From Planctomycetaceae bacterium (GTDB lineage: Bacteria; Planctomycetota; Planctomycetia; Planctomycetales; Planctomycetaceae): DNA of 64,000 nt. Of the stretch, positions 1 through 8,727 are shown one piece after another. The notes under the pieces were generated by a model that worked only from the letters and a program-made list of their open reading frames with translations, made no database searches and was not told the DNA's origin. The position numbers and the translations under genes were made by a program. Each line of letters starts with the position of its first letter. Positions within the stretch are counted from its first letter, which is position 1. Location of the stretch: positions 58,661 to 122,660 of the forward strand of contig JABISG010000050.1 of the NCBI GenBank assembly GCA_018699955.1, given 5' to 3'.

Positions 1-33
1 TACGCGAGACGGTGGCTCTGATACAGGCGCAGA

Positions 34-444
34 ATGATGGCGGTCGATTTTCAAATCTCTATCGGCAGCACGGTTCCAATTTACCGGCAGATCATCGATG
101 GCGTTCGCCGGGGTGTGACGAATGGCGAATTGGCGGTTGGGGATCAATTGCCGAGCGTGCGGGCGCTGGCCGAGCGGCTGCTGGTCAATCACAACACGGT
201 CGCCAAGGCGTATCAGGCATTGGTTCGCGACGGCGTGATTGAGTCGCGCCACGGGCGGGGCGTGTTCGTCGCCAAGCGGCGCAACATCTACACCAAAGCC
301 GAACGCCATCGGCGATTGGATGCGGCGCTGCAAGCGTTTGTCGGCGAAGCGCTGTTGCTCGATTTCGACGATGCAGAGATCCGGCAGGCCGTCGAGAAGA
401 AACTGAACGATGCCAACGGGCGGAAGAAGCGAGGCGACCAATGA
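34..444 (+). CDS. GntR-family transcriptional regulator (YtrA-like, short form)
   Basis: A 136-residue protein with an N-terminal GntR winged helix (about residues 10-75: PIYRQIIDGV, QLPSVRALAERLLVNHNTVAKAYQAL and a GRGVFV wing) and a short helical tail instead of a large effector domain. That is the layout of YtrA-type regulators, which usually repress an ABC transporter encoded beside them. The stop codon overlaps the ATG of the ABC ATPase gene (ATGA), so the two are almost certainly co-transcribed and the regulator probably controls this operon. Two ATGs stand in tandem at the start; either could be used, and no strong ribosome-binding site decides it. The ligand cannot be read from the sequence. 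Confidence 0.9.
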   Translation: MMAVDFQISIGSTVPIYRQIIDGVRRGVTNGELAVGDQLPSVRALAERLLVNHNTVAKAYQALVRDGVIESRHGRGVFVAKRRNIYTKAERHRRLDAALQAFVGEALLLDFDDAEIRQAVEKKLNDANGRKKRGDQ

Positions 445-1424
445 GTGACTTCGTAATTCAAACGCACAACCTGACCCGCTACTTCGGCCAGAAAGCGGCG
501 GTGCAGCAGGTCAATTTGTCGGTGCCGCGCGGCGGTGTGTTTGCGTTGATGGGCCGTAACGGTTCGGGAAAGACGACGGCGATTCGCATGCTGTTGGGTT
601 TGATGAGTCCCACGCGCGGGTCGGCCGAAGTGCTGGGGGTCGATAGCGCTCACCTCACGCCGGAGATACGAGCTCGCATCGGCTATTTGACCGAGGGCCA
701 CTTCGTTTACGGCTGGATGCGCGTGCGTGAATGCGCCAAGTTTCAGGCGGACTGCTTCCCGCATTGGAATCAAAAAGTGTTCGATGCGGTCATCGATCAC
801 TTCGGGCTAGATGCTGATGCCAAGGCGGGAACATTATCGCGCGGTGAACGGGCCGGCTTGTGTTTGGCGATGACGTTGGCGCCGGAACCGGAACTGCTGG
901 TGCTGGACGATCCGGCGCTGGGTCTCGATCCGGTCGCGCGGCGGGCATTGGTCGAAGCGATGCTGGCGGTTACCAGCCGCAAAGATCGGACGATTCTGTT
1001 GAGTTCACATTACCTCGACGATGTGGAACGGGTAGCCGATCATCTGGCGATTCTCGATTCCGGCGTGCTGCGGGTTCACTGCTCCGTCGATGAGTTTCGC
1101 GAACGTGTGGGCCGATGGATATTGAGGTTTGGTGAGGGGCCACGGGAGATTCCGGAAATTGAAGGCATCGTCCACAGCCGTATTCTCGAAGATGAAGTGC
1201 AGTTGACCATTGCCAACCCCACCGATGAAACCGAGCGGCTGCTCGCAGGAACCGGTGCGATTTCCATCGAGCGGGTTTCGTTGAGTCTCGATCAGACCGT
1301 GATCGATTATTTGACCCAGCGCGGCCGCAGCGGTTCGTTGTTGCAGATTGTGGGAGCCGGGACCAAACCTGATGTCCCGATAAGCGATCCTGAGCCGTCG
1401 GCCGCATCGGCGGAATCATCGTGA
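441..1424 (+). CDS. ABC transporter ATP-binding protein
   Basis: A 327-residue ABC ATPase with Walker A GRNGSGKT (residues 38-45), a signature reading LSRGE (132-136) instead of LSGGQ, and Walker B LLVLDDP with Asp157 where the catalytic Glu normally stands. The H-loop region is LLSSHYLDD. About 100 extra C-terminal residues follow the ATPase core. It overlaps the GntR gene by 4 bp and precedes the membrane protein gene, and a GAGG sits just upstream of the ATG. Known for the family: it powers an ABC-2 type exporter. Inferred: it pairs with the 767-residue membrane protein downstream. The changed signature and Glu-to-Asp may lower turnover but are tolerated in related ATPases. Confidence 0.92.
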   Translation: MSDFVIQTHNLTRYFGQKAAVQQVNLSVPRGGVFALMGRNGSGKTTAIRMLLGLMSPTRGSAEVLGVDSAHLTPEIRARIGYLTEGHFVYGWMRVRECAKFQADCFPHWNQKVFDAVIDHFGLDADAKAGTLSRGERAGLCLAMTLAPEPELLVLDDPALGLDPVARRALVEAMLAVTSRKDRTILLSSHYLDDVERVADHLAILDSGVLRVHCSVDEFRERVGRWILRFGEGPREIPEIEGIVHSRILEDEVQLTIANPTDETERLLAGTGAISIERVSLSLDQTVIDYLTQRGRSGSLLQIVGAGTKPDVPISDPEPSAASAESS

Positions 1425-1506
1425 TTGACTGACGGAAACGAAACTGAGTTGCAGAGTTCTTCAGAAACCAACGGCACGCGGAACCGACAAGAATTCGAGG
1501 CCAACG

Positions 1507-3810
1507 ATGAAAGCCATCATTGTTAAAGAGTTGCAAGAGAACGCCAAGTGGGCCGCGCTGATGCTGGTGGGCATGCTCATCGCGATGACCGTTGCGCTGT
1601 ATGAAGGGTTTGTGTGGTCGTTTCGGCCGAGGGTGTTTCACGACGAGATTCTGGCGGTGATGATCTTCGGTCCTTGCTCGGTGGCATTGGTTCTCGGCCT
1701 GTTGCAAACGGTGCTGGAGACGCGGCGCGACCAGTGGGCATTCTTGATGCATCGCGGTGTCTCGGCGTCGCATATCTTTCTGGGCAAGGCTGTGGCGGGA
1801 ATTTGCATGTATGCGGCCATCGTCTTGCCGCCGCTGCTGATGGCCGTCGTCTGCTGCACGTGGGGCGGCATCGAACGCTTTCCGTTCGAGTGGGGGATGG
1901 TGGCTCCCAGCGCATTAGGCGTGGTGGCCGCGTTTGGCCTGTACTTCGCAGCGATGTTGGTGGCGGTTCGGCAGGCCCGCTGGTACGTCAGCCGGTTGCT
2001 TCCGTTGGTCGTACCTGGATTGACTGTGGTGCTGATTCCGTTCGCCATGTTCGAGTTCAGCGAGTCGATGTCGCTGCGGGTGGTGCTTGTTGTGTTGGCT
2101 GCGGTTGGTCTGATGGGGGTCGCCGCGTGGGGTACGTTTATTCGATCAGGCGAAAGCCAGGACGTTCCCCTGCGGTCGCGTGTCTGTTTGGGGGCCGTGT
2201 TGACGGTGGCGTACACGACTGGTTTCCTCTGCCTGTTTTCCGGCGCGGTGGGAATCGCGCACGAAATGCGGTGGGGGTGGGAGCAACAGACAACGGCACC
2301 GCCTTATTCGGAGTTTCGCATCAACAGCCGGGGACACGTTGTCTCCTTCGAGTTTGGGAGCACGAAGCACTCGCAGTGGTACAACCGAAAATTGCTGGGC
2401 GTCACCGATTTGGATGAGCCTTCATCAAAACAATACGAGCCGCTGCTGAGTCAGCCGATGTTTGAACAACTTTATAATGGCGACGTGGATGTCACTCCCC
2501 TCTGGGACGGCATCCGAATGACGACTGTTCGATTTCCTCATCGTCTTCGCTGGTTTCCCATTGGTCCCTGGCATGAGAAACGGCGACTGCTTCGGCACAT
2601 CGATTCCACAAGGAATGTGACTTCGGTTTTTTCAACAACGCGCGGCCTGATCTACGGTTACCAGACTCCGTGGTCGTACCCGACCGGACATCGTCCCCCA
2701 CCAAATCTGCACTGGATTGTCGGCCCCGAAGGATTCCTGCCGCCTTCAGCGCATCCACAGAAACGCTTCGGCCGCTTCCTGGCTTCCACATCGAGTTATT
2801 GGGGCGGAGAACGGATAGCATGGGTACGGCATGTGCAAAGAGGGCGGGAACGCTGGGATCGAAAATTCCTGTTGTTCGAAAATGGGTTGTATGAAATTGA
2901 TTTCACACAGCAAACGGTTCAGCCGCATTACACGCCGCCCGAAGGGAAGCGTATTCGCAGTATCATGTCGATCAACGACGACCGGCTGGCGATTGTCTTC
3001 GACGATGCGATTCACATCCATCAAGCTCGAGTTGTCGTCGCTGGGGAGATCGAACCCCGAGAGACTTTTGGAGTTTCTGTAGACGCCGCGGAGCTTGAAG
3101 ACCGGGAGACTGTTGAGAAGAGCGAACTGAAACTCGCATTGCCGGGCAAGAGATTGTCATCGATTCCCGTTCCCGAGCCGGTTCGTTCATTCTCGCAGTT
3201 TGAATTTGGAGAACTCCCCAAGAACAATCAGATTGTGTTTCGATGCCAGCCTCTCGCGGCGGCAAATAATCGGCGTTTCATCTATATGCAGTCAGACGGA
3301 ACGGTGGTGCGAATCCGGGATCTTCCAGGTCCAACGATGCCTATCCGAACCAGGGACGTGGTGACGTCCTGCGGGTTCGCGGCGTGTGTTCCATTGGTGT
3401 TCGCCGGATCTGCGATGATCATCGATACGGTCTCACAAACGACCGGCGGCACCGGGCCGGGATTGTTCCTGCAGCTGCCGTTTTCCGGCCCGTCGCCAAC
3501 TGTACCCGTTGCGGCAGTCATCGTCTTACTGAGCCTGCTCTGCGGTTGGTTGGCCCGGCGGACTGCCCGGCGTTACGGCTTTGCAAAACGCGAGAGGGTT
3601 TGGTGGATCGTCATTGCAGTGTTGATCGGGCCGGCGGGATTGCTGTCGCTGTATTGCCTGCGCCATTGGCCGTTGCGGCAATCGTGCCACACATGCAAAC
3701 AGTTCAGCCCGATTGACCGCGGCGCTTGCATCCACTGCGGTACGGAACTCGAACCGCCACCGCTTGACGGCACGGAAATCCTGCACGCCGAACCGGCTAT
3801 GGCGACATGA
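1507..3810 (+). CDS. ABC-2-like permease with large soluble insert and C-terminal zinc ribbon
   Basis: A 767-residue protein. About seven hydrophobic segments fill roughly the first 250 residues in the style of ABC-2 permeases. Then come about 350 hydrophilic residues rich in beta-strand-like stretches, three more membrane segments near residues 620-725, and a cytosolic tail with a CHTC...CIHC zinc ribbon. The start ATG has a GAGG 7 bp upstream and lies 82 bp after the ATPase stop, so it should be the third operon gene. The fold of the soluble insert is not recognised. Substrate is unknown; export of, or immunity to, a membrane-active compound is one possibility for GntR-linked systems but is not shown here. 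Confidence 0.8.
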   Translation: MKAIIVKELQENAKWAALMLVGMLIAMTVALYEGFVWSFRPRVFHDEILAVMIFGPCSVALVLGLLQTVLETRRDQWAFLMHRGVSASHIFLGKAVAGICMYAAIVLPPLLMAVVCCTWGGIERFPFEWGMVAPSALGVVAAFGLYFAAMLVAVRQARWYVSRLLPLVVPGLTVVLIPFAMFEFSESMSLRVVLVVLAAVGLMGVAAWGTFIRSGESQDVPLRSRVCLGAVLTVAYTTGFLCLFSGAVGIAHEMRWGWEQQTTAPPYSEFRINSRGHVVSFEFGSTKHSQWYNRKLLGVTDLDEPSSKQYEPLLSQPMFEQLYNGDVDVTPLWDGIRMTTVRFPHRLRWFPIGPWHEKRRLLRHIDSTRNVTSVFSTTRGLIYGYQTPWSYPTGHRPPPNLHWIVGPEGFLPPSAHPQKRFGRFLASTSSYWGGERIAWVRHVQRGRERWDRKFLLFENGLYEIDFTQQTVQPHYTPPEGKRIRSIMSINDDRLAIVFDDAIHIHQARVVVAGEIEPRETFGVSVDAAELEDRETVEKSELKLALPGKRLSSIPVPEPVRSFSQFEFGELPKNNQIVFRCQPLAAANNRRFIYMQSDGTVVRIRDLPGPTMPIRTRDVVTSCGFAACVPLVFAGSAMIIDTVSQTTGGTGPGLFLQLPFSGPSPTVPVAAVIVLLSLLCGWLARRTARRYGFAKRERVWWIVIAVLIGPAGLLSLYCLRHWPLRQSCHTCKQFSPIDRGACIHCGTELEPPPLDGTEILHAEPAMAT

Positions 3811-3823
3811 GAACGCCGTGGGT

Positions 3824-5116
3824 TTAGATGCCCGCGAGACGTTCGGTGGCGTCGCCGAATTCCGGTAACTCCAGGCCCATTCGATCCATCAGCGAAAGAT
3901 ACAGACTGCACAGCTTTCGCTTGTCGTCGCCCGACTTCATATAGTCCAACGAGCGGCCGGTTTGGAGCGTTCCGCCCAGTCCGCCGGCGAGAACCAACGG
4001 CACCTGATTCGAGTTGTGCGCGTTCCAGTGTTCGGAAACGAACATGATGCAGGAATTGTCCAGCACCGTGCTTTCGCCTTCCTGCATTTTCGATAGCCGA
4101 TCGATCAAATACGAATACTGCTCGATGTGGCAATTCACAATGGACTGGTACTCCGGTCCGGTGTTCGAATGCGAATAACTGTGATGATCGTCGCGAATAT
4201 TGAGGAACGGATAGACCTGCCCCGAAAGATCACGCGACATCAACAGCGTCGCGATCCGTGATCGATCAGTCTGAAACGCCAAGGCGATAATGTCGCACAT
4301 CAACCGGGTGTATTCGCGAAAATCTTTCGGTTGTCCGGTCGGCGGACGCTGACTCGCGGAGACGGCCGATTCGTTTTCTTCCTGTGACTGTTTATTCAAC
4401 CGCTGCAACCGCCTTTCGGTTTCTCGGACGGACGTCAGGTATTCATCGACCTTGAGTTGATCGCTGCGGCTGACTTGGTTTCGCAAATCGTTGGCCTGCT
4501 GTAGCACCTGATCCAGAATGCTGCCCTGAAGTTTTCCAGTCTGCTTGCCGAACAGACTGTCGAACGCCAGCGACGGATACAATTCGATGGGGATGGGTGA
4601 ATTCTCGTTACGCCAGGAAATATGCGACGCGTAGACCATCGAATACTGCGTCTCGTGGAATCCGCTGACCGGTTGTTCGCATCCCAACACTAAACTGGGC
4701 AGGAACGATTCCTCTTCAAGATGCCGCGCCAACGTTTGATCCATACTGACGGCACCGTGAATCACACGACCGCGCTGCAGCGACACGCCGGAGAGAATGT
4801 TGCCCGTGCATCGGGCATGCCCGCCGCCCGCGTTGCGGTTGTACAGACCGTTGATGACGTTGAGTTTGTCTTTGTACGGCTCCAGTGACTTCAAACTGGC
4901 GCCCAACTGCATTTCGGCCCCGTCGCCTTTCGACCACCAAAGTGGAGGCGAAATGCCGTCGCCGATGAAAAGGCAAGCGAAACGCTGCGGCACTTTCGTG
5001 GGTTTGGTAACCGTTTCGCCACCCCACAGATGCGCCGCTTCCAACCAGGGCAATGCGACAGAAAGCCCAAGCCCTTTGAGCAGCACGCGACGCGATACGT
5101 TATCAGATGGATTCAT
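3824..5116 (-). CDS. DUF1552 family secreted protein
   Basis: A 430-residue protein starting with a twin-arginine-type signal (SRRVLLKGLGLSVALPW). The body fits DUF1552: a RFACLFIGDGISPPLWW opening, a GGHARCTGNILSG region, the VRETERRLQRLN helix, the DIIALAFQTDRSRIATLLMSRD segment and HHSYSHSN. DUF1552 proteins are abundant in planctomycetes and are normally encoded directly after a DUF1592/DUF1588 cytochrome-like protein, exactly as here (6 bp gap, same strand). They resemble DUF1501 proteins, and a role in extracytoplasmic oxidation or degradation is inferred from company only. It is complete, with no odd composition. Confidence 0.9.
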   Translation of the reverse strand: MNPSDNVSRRVLLKGLGLSVALPWLEAAHLWGGETVTKPTKVPQRFACLFIGDGISPPLWWSKGDGAEMQLGASLKSLEPYKDKLNVINGLYNRNAGGGHARCTGNILSGVSLQRGRVIHGAVSMDQTLARHLEEESFLPSLVLGCEQPVSGFHETQYSMVYASHISWRNENSPIPIELYPSLAFDSLFGKQTGKLQGSILDQVLQQANDLRNQVSRSDQLKVDEYLTSVRETERRLQRLNKQSQEENESAVSASQRPPTGQPKDFREYTRLMCDIIALAFQTDRSRIATLLMSRDLSGQVYPFLNIRDDHHSYSHSNTGPEYQSIVNCHIEQYSYLIDRLSKMQEGESTVLDNSCIMFVSEHWNAHNSNQVPLVLAGGLGGTLQTGRSLDYMKSGDDKRKLCSLYLSLMDRMGLELPEFGDATERLAGI

Positions 5117-5122
5117 CGTCCC

Positions 5123-8100
5123 TCAGTCTCCTTGAGATTCCGATCGAAATCGGGCAGTCGAAAAGTTACGACACCGTTGATTCCGAAATTGCGGACTGCT
5201 CACCACGATATCAAATATTGTCGAAAAACGATATCCGTTCTTTGCCAGTTCCGTTTGCATCTTGCTGAGCAATGCCTGGTCGGAAAGCTCGACAGACCGA
5301 CCCAACGCATAACCGAGGAACTTATGGCACAGCGTTTTGATGAAATCGCCTTTGCGTTGCAACTCCAGGTATCTTCCAAATTCCGGAACGCCCTTCGCCT
5401 CTTCCCCATTCGGCAAATGCACGACGTTATCAACAGGTCTTCCTGCGAGATCCTTGTTGCGGCTCCTGCCGATGGGATCAAAGCCTTCCATCGAAAGACC
5501 AACCGGATCAAATCGCCGGTGGCATCGCGCGCAGCTTTCGTTTTCCACATGAAACGCCAACAACTCGCGAATTGTCTTGCCGTTGGTGTCGGTTTCCTTG
5601 GCAGGCAACACGGCAACGTCGGCGGGGGGGGCCGGGATGTGTTCCCCAAGGAGTTTATGAACGACCCAGAAGCCGCGTTTCACGGGACTGGTTCGCTGCG
5701 GCTGCGAGTTCTTGGTGAGAAACACCGCCATGCCCAGCAACCCGCCACGGCCGTGCTGTCGCATACCGTTCGTCTTCTTCCACTCGTTTTCTCCGCCGCG
5801 AAACGGCAATCCGTAGTGTTGGGCGAGTTTTCGGTTCACGAAAGTTTCGTCGCCAGAGAGCAACTCGGTCACGGGCAGATCGTTTTGAATCAGGTGAGTT
5901 GCCAATCGCGTCGGCTCTTCAAACATCGCCTGCCGTAGCTCATCGTCGAAACTGGGGAACACGCCTCGGTTGACCGATTCCTGTTCGATGAAATCGCGGT
6001 AGCGCAACCACTGCCCAAAAAACTCCAATGCGAACCCGCTCACCTTGGGGTCCTTGAGCATACGTTGAGTTTGTTCCCGAATTGCTTCTTCGTTGTTGAG
6101 CTTTCCGGATTTCGCTAACTCCAACAATTCGGCGTCCGGCATCGACGACCACAGGAAAAAGCTGAGCCGGGAGGCGAACGCGACATCGGACAACGGCTTA
6201 ACCGTCTCACCGGGCGGCGGCACATCGACGCGGTAACAAAAATGCGGCGAAACGAGAACACTGACGATTCCCGCACGCACGGCTTGTTCCACACTGAACT
6301 GCTCTTGCCGATGGATACCCGTGTAAAACTTCTGCAGAGTCTTTCGTTCCTTCTTCGTCAACGGGCGACGATAAGCGCGCTCGGCGAAGTCCAGCAGTTC
6401 TCGCAGATAGATCGGTTCAGCGCGTGTCGAGTGTGTTGCCCGGCGTCTCAGTCCTTGGCGAATGTCCTCAAAGAAAACGTGAATCGGGTGACCATCGAGT
6501 TCCGCACCGGTCGCCTTCACGTTGGATCGTTTCAGGTAGATCTTCTCGAATCGCAATAAACTGGCTTCTTTAGTCAGCTCCGGGTCTTCCTCTTTGATCG
6601 AATCAAAATCGGCGTGTTTCATGAAGCCGCGTTCGCTGCGTTCAAAAAACACAAACCCTCGCAACATCTTCTCCGTGATTCCGGTACCGAAATACAACTC
6701 GTCCCACAGGCGGTTTAACTGCCGGTTCTGATCCTTGCTGAGCACGTGCTTGCGAAGCGGAACGTCATCGCGAAAGAATCCCTCGACCAGATGAAAGCCG
6801 GCCGAAAGTCCGCGTGTGTCATCGACGTAAACGAACCGGTTAGGAAACAGGCGGCACAACGTGGCGCAGGACGACTTGAACTCGGCGGCAATCGGATGCT
6901 GCGGATCGATCAGTAGTTCAGCCGATTCGACAAAGTCTTTGTCCGACGGAGCCTGATTCCGCAGCGCGACGCGGGCGATGCCTTGCTTCGACTTCTGTCG
7001 GTCAAGGCGAGCATCGGCATAAAAGAAAGTGTTCTTCCAACCCTTGAGTGTCTTGGACGGAACGGTGATTTCAAGCAGCGTCGACGTTGGCAGCGCGATC
7101 TCGTCTGCACCGATCTTGTGTCCCAAAGGGTGGACGCCAAGCTGCAATCGCTTCAACTGATCCGGCGCATGCTCGGCAAGAATCGCCTGCAGCGAAATGT
7201 TGTTCTTGTCGTCGTTCGGGCGGTAATTCTGCTTGGGCGAGGTGCTTAAATTCAAGTCTTTGAAAATTGCGAACTCTCGCTTTTCCCCTTCGACGACATC
7301 CGAGACCTGAAAGAATATCTTGATAAACGGTTTCTCGGCGACCTGCTTGAATTCGAGTTGAAGCCGCCGGGTGCCGCTGATGAAACCCTCATTGAATGTG
7401 TCCCGCGCCGCCGCCGTTTGCGTCCGGCGATCGATGTGTTGAACGGGTCCGTTGCCGGCGTTGGAAACGATGGCTCGCGTTTCCTGCGGACAGAGCTTCA
7501 CACTCAGTCGGCGAATGTATGCGGCCAGTTCGCGAATCTTCTGATTGACTTCGTCCGAGGCAATCGGTTCTTCCGCATTCTTCGGCGGCGGTAGAGCGTT
7601 CCAGCGTTGCGCGATCCAGTTCAAATAGAACCGCTGACCTTCCTTGGCGTCGATCAATGTGTCCCAAAGCGATCGCAGATATTTCGGGCTGAGACCGTTC
7701 GCCTTGGCCCATTGTTCTACGGTCAATGTCCGTTGGGATTTCACGCGGTAACGGTACGCCCAGGTCGCCTTCAGGTATGTTTCGTAATCGACGTTGTGCT
7801 GTTCGTAGAAACGGATAATCTCCTGCTCGTAGAACTTTTTCTGGTCAGCATAGGTGGTCACTGGATGAGGGGCGAATCTCATCCCTGTGGGTGTGAACAA
7901 CACATGGTCGGCGATGTGTTGTGCTGCTGCGTAGTATTTCTTGAATAGGCTGGGCGACATCGTGAGCGCTTCGCCGGTATTGTTGAAGCCTTCGCCCGAA
8001 GCGGGGTCAACCGGAAACGAACCGGCCGGTCGAATGTCGATCCCCGTGAGATCGCGGATCGTGTAATCGTACTCGGCCCCTGTCAGTCGCCGTGGAAGAA

Positions 8101-8464
8101 CGACACCGGGGTCCCCTGCCAGCTTGGTGGCCTCCGACAGCATCACCTGCTCCAACGTCGCCACAATCGTCGCACGCTCTTTGGCGGTCGGTTGCTTCGC
8201 ATCTTCGGGCGGCATGTCTTCCGCCTTCAGAAACTTGATGACATGTTCCCACTGGCGAAAATGTTCGCCGAGCATTGCCGCCGACGTGTATTGGGTGAGA
8301 TCGAGTTCGGCCTTACGTGTCTTCGGATTATGACAGCGCACGCAATACGTCTTGAGAAACGGCGTGACCTGATCCTGAAATGCGTCGGCTGCGTTCACAT
8401 TGTCAAATGTGAAAGAACAGATAGCGGTGACCAGCAGCAGCACCGGAGATTTCAATGTTGGCAT
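5123..8464 (-). CDS. Planctomycete cytochrome-like protein (DUF1587/1595/1592/1588/1585)
   Basis: A 1113-residue exported protein with a Sec signal (residues 1-25). A first haem-type CVRCH motif lies at 41-45, followed by the DUF1587 region (LPRRLTGAEYDYTIRDLTGIDI). After a variable middle come DUF1595 and DUF1592 (SRLSFFLWSSMPDAELLELA), DUF1588 (TSPVKRGFWVVHKLLGE, with a second haem motif CARCH near residue 980) and DUF1585 at the C-terminus (LCHKFLGYALGRSVELSDQ). It is the first gene of a two-gene unit with the DUF1552 gene. The two CXXCH motifs support covalent haem attachment outside the cytoplasm; the substrate is unknown. It is longer than many family members because of about 300 residues between DUF1587 and DUF1595. 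Confidence 0.92.
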   Translation of the reverse strand: MPTLKSPVLLLVTAICSFTFDNVNAADAFQDQVTPFLKTYCVRCHNPKTRKAELDLTQYTSAAMLGEHFRQWEHVIKFLKAEDMPPEDAKQPTAKERATIVATLEQVMLSEATKLAGDPGVVLPRRLTGAEYDYTIRDLTGIDIRPAGSFPVDPASGEGFNNTGEALTMSPSLFKKYYAAAQHIADHVLFTPTGMRFAPHPVTTYADQKKFYEQEIIRFYEQHNVDYETYLKATWAYRYRVKSQRTLTVEQWAKANGLSPKYLRSLWDTLIDAKEGQRFYLNWIAQRWNALPPPKNAEEPIASDEVNQKIRELAAYIRRLSVKLCPQETRAIVSNAGNGPVQHIDRRTQTAAARDTFNEGFISGTRRLQLEFKQVAEKPFIKIFFQVSDVVEGEKREFAIFKDLNLSTSPKQNYRPNDDKNNISLQAILAEHAPDQLKRLQLGVHPLGHKIGADEIALPTSTLLEITVPSKTLKGWKNTFFYADARLDRQKSKQGIARVALRNQAPSDKDFVESAELLIDPQHPIAAEFKSSCATLCRLFPNRFVYVDDTRGLSAGFHLVEGFFRDDVPLRKHVLSKDQNRQLNRLWDELYFGTGITEKMLRGFVFFERSERGFMKHADFDSIKEEDPELTKEASLLRFEKIYLKRSNVKATGAELDGHPIHVFFEDIRQGLRRRATHSTRAEPIYLRELLDFAERAYRRPLTKKERKTLQKFYTGIHRQEQFSVEQAVRAGIVSVLVSPHFCYRVDVPPPGETVKPLSDVAFASRLSFFLWSSMPDAELLELAKSGKLNNEEAIREQTQRMLKDPKVSGFALEFFGQWLRYRDFIEQESVNRGVFPSFDDELRQAMFEEPTRLATHLIQNDLPVTELLSGDETFVNRKLAQHYGLPFRGGENEWKKTNGMRQHGRGGLLGMAVFLTKNSQPQRTSPVKRGFWVVHKLLGEHIPAPPADVAVLPAKETDTNGKTIRELLAFHVENESCARCHRRFDPVGLSMEGFDPIGRSRNKDLAGRPVDNVVHLPNGEEAKGVPEFGRYLELQRKGDFIKTLCHKFLGYALGRSVELSDQALLSKMQTELAKNGYRFSTIFDIVVSSPQFRNQRCRNFSTARFRSESQGD

Positions 8465-8622
8465 GAATTTGACTCAGTAACCTAATCGTCTATTTCGATT
8501 CGGCAGCAGTCTTGAGCGACCGCTGCGCAAGTTTCGGGCGCCGATGCTTCCCTGTCGATTATATGGTAATTGCTACGGTGCTTTCCACGGCGACACCGGA
8601 ACGCTGTACGATCCTCTGTGAC

Positions 8623-8654
8623 ATCCCTCGGGACGCAGCCCGAGGGCTTTGAGA
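8623..8654 (+). repeat. 32-nt palindromic repeat, copy 1
   Basis: It begins ATCCCTCGGG and contains the perfect stem CCCTCGGG / CCCGAGGG (8625-8632 and 8639-8646) around a 6-nt loop. A second copy lies on the opposite strand at 44977-45008 with 26 of 32 positions identical. It is intergenic, between the DUF1592 gene start and sulfatase 1. Confidence 0.7.
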
Positions 8655-8727
8655 ATTGACTGCGGCAATCGCGGGGATGACAATGGACCGGGTACGGAGT
8701 TCGATGCCCGATGAGAGAAAGCAAATC

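Noticed and set aside
970..1773. 267-codon minus-strand frame
   Set aside because: It spans two real plus-strand genes and encodes a low-information Arg/His-rich product.
5030..5938. 302-codon plus-strand frame
   Set aside because: Antisense to the DUF1592-family gene; no start signal and no domain.
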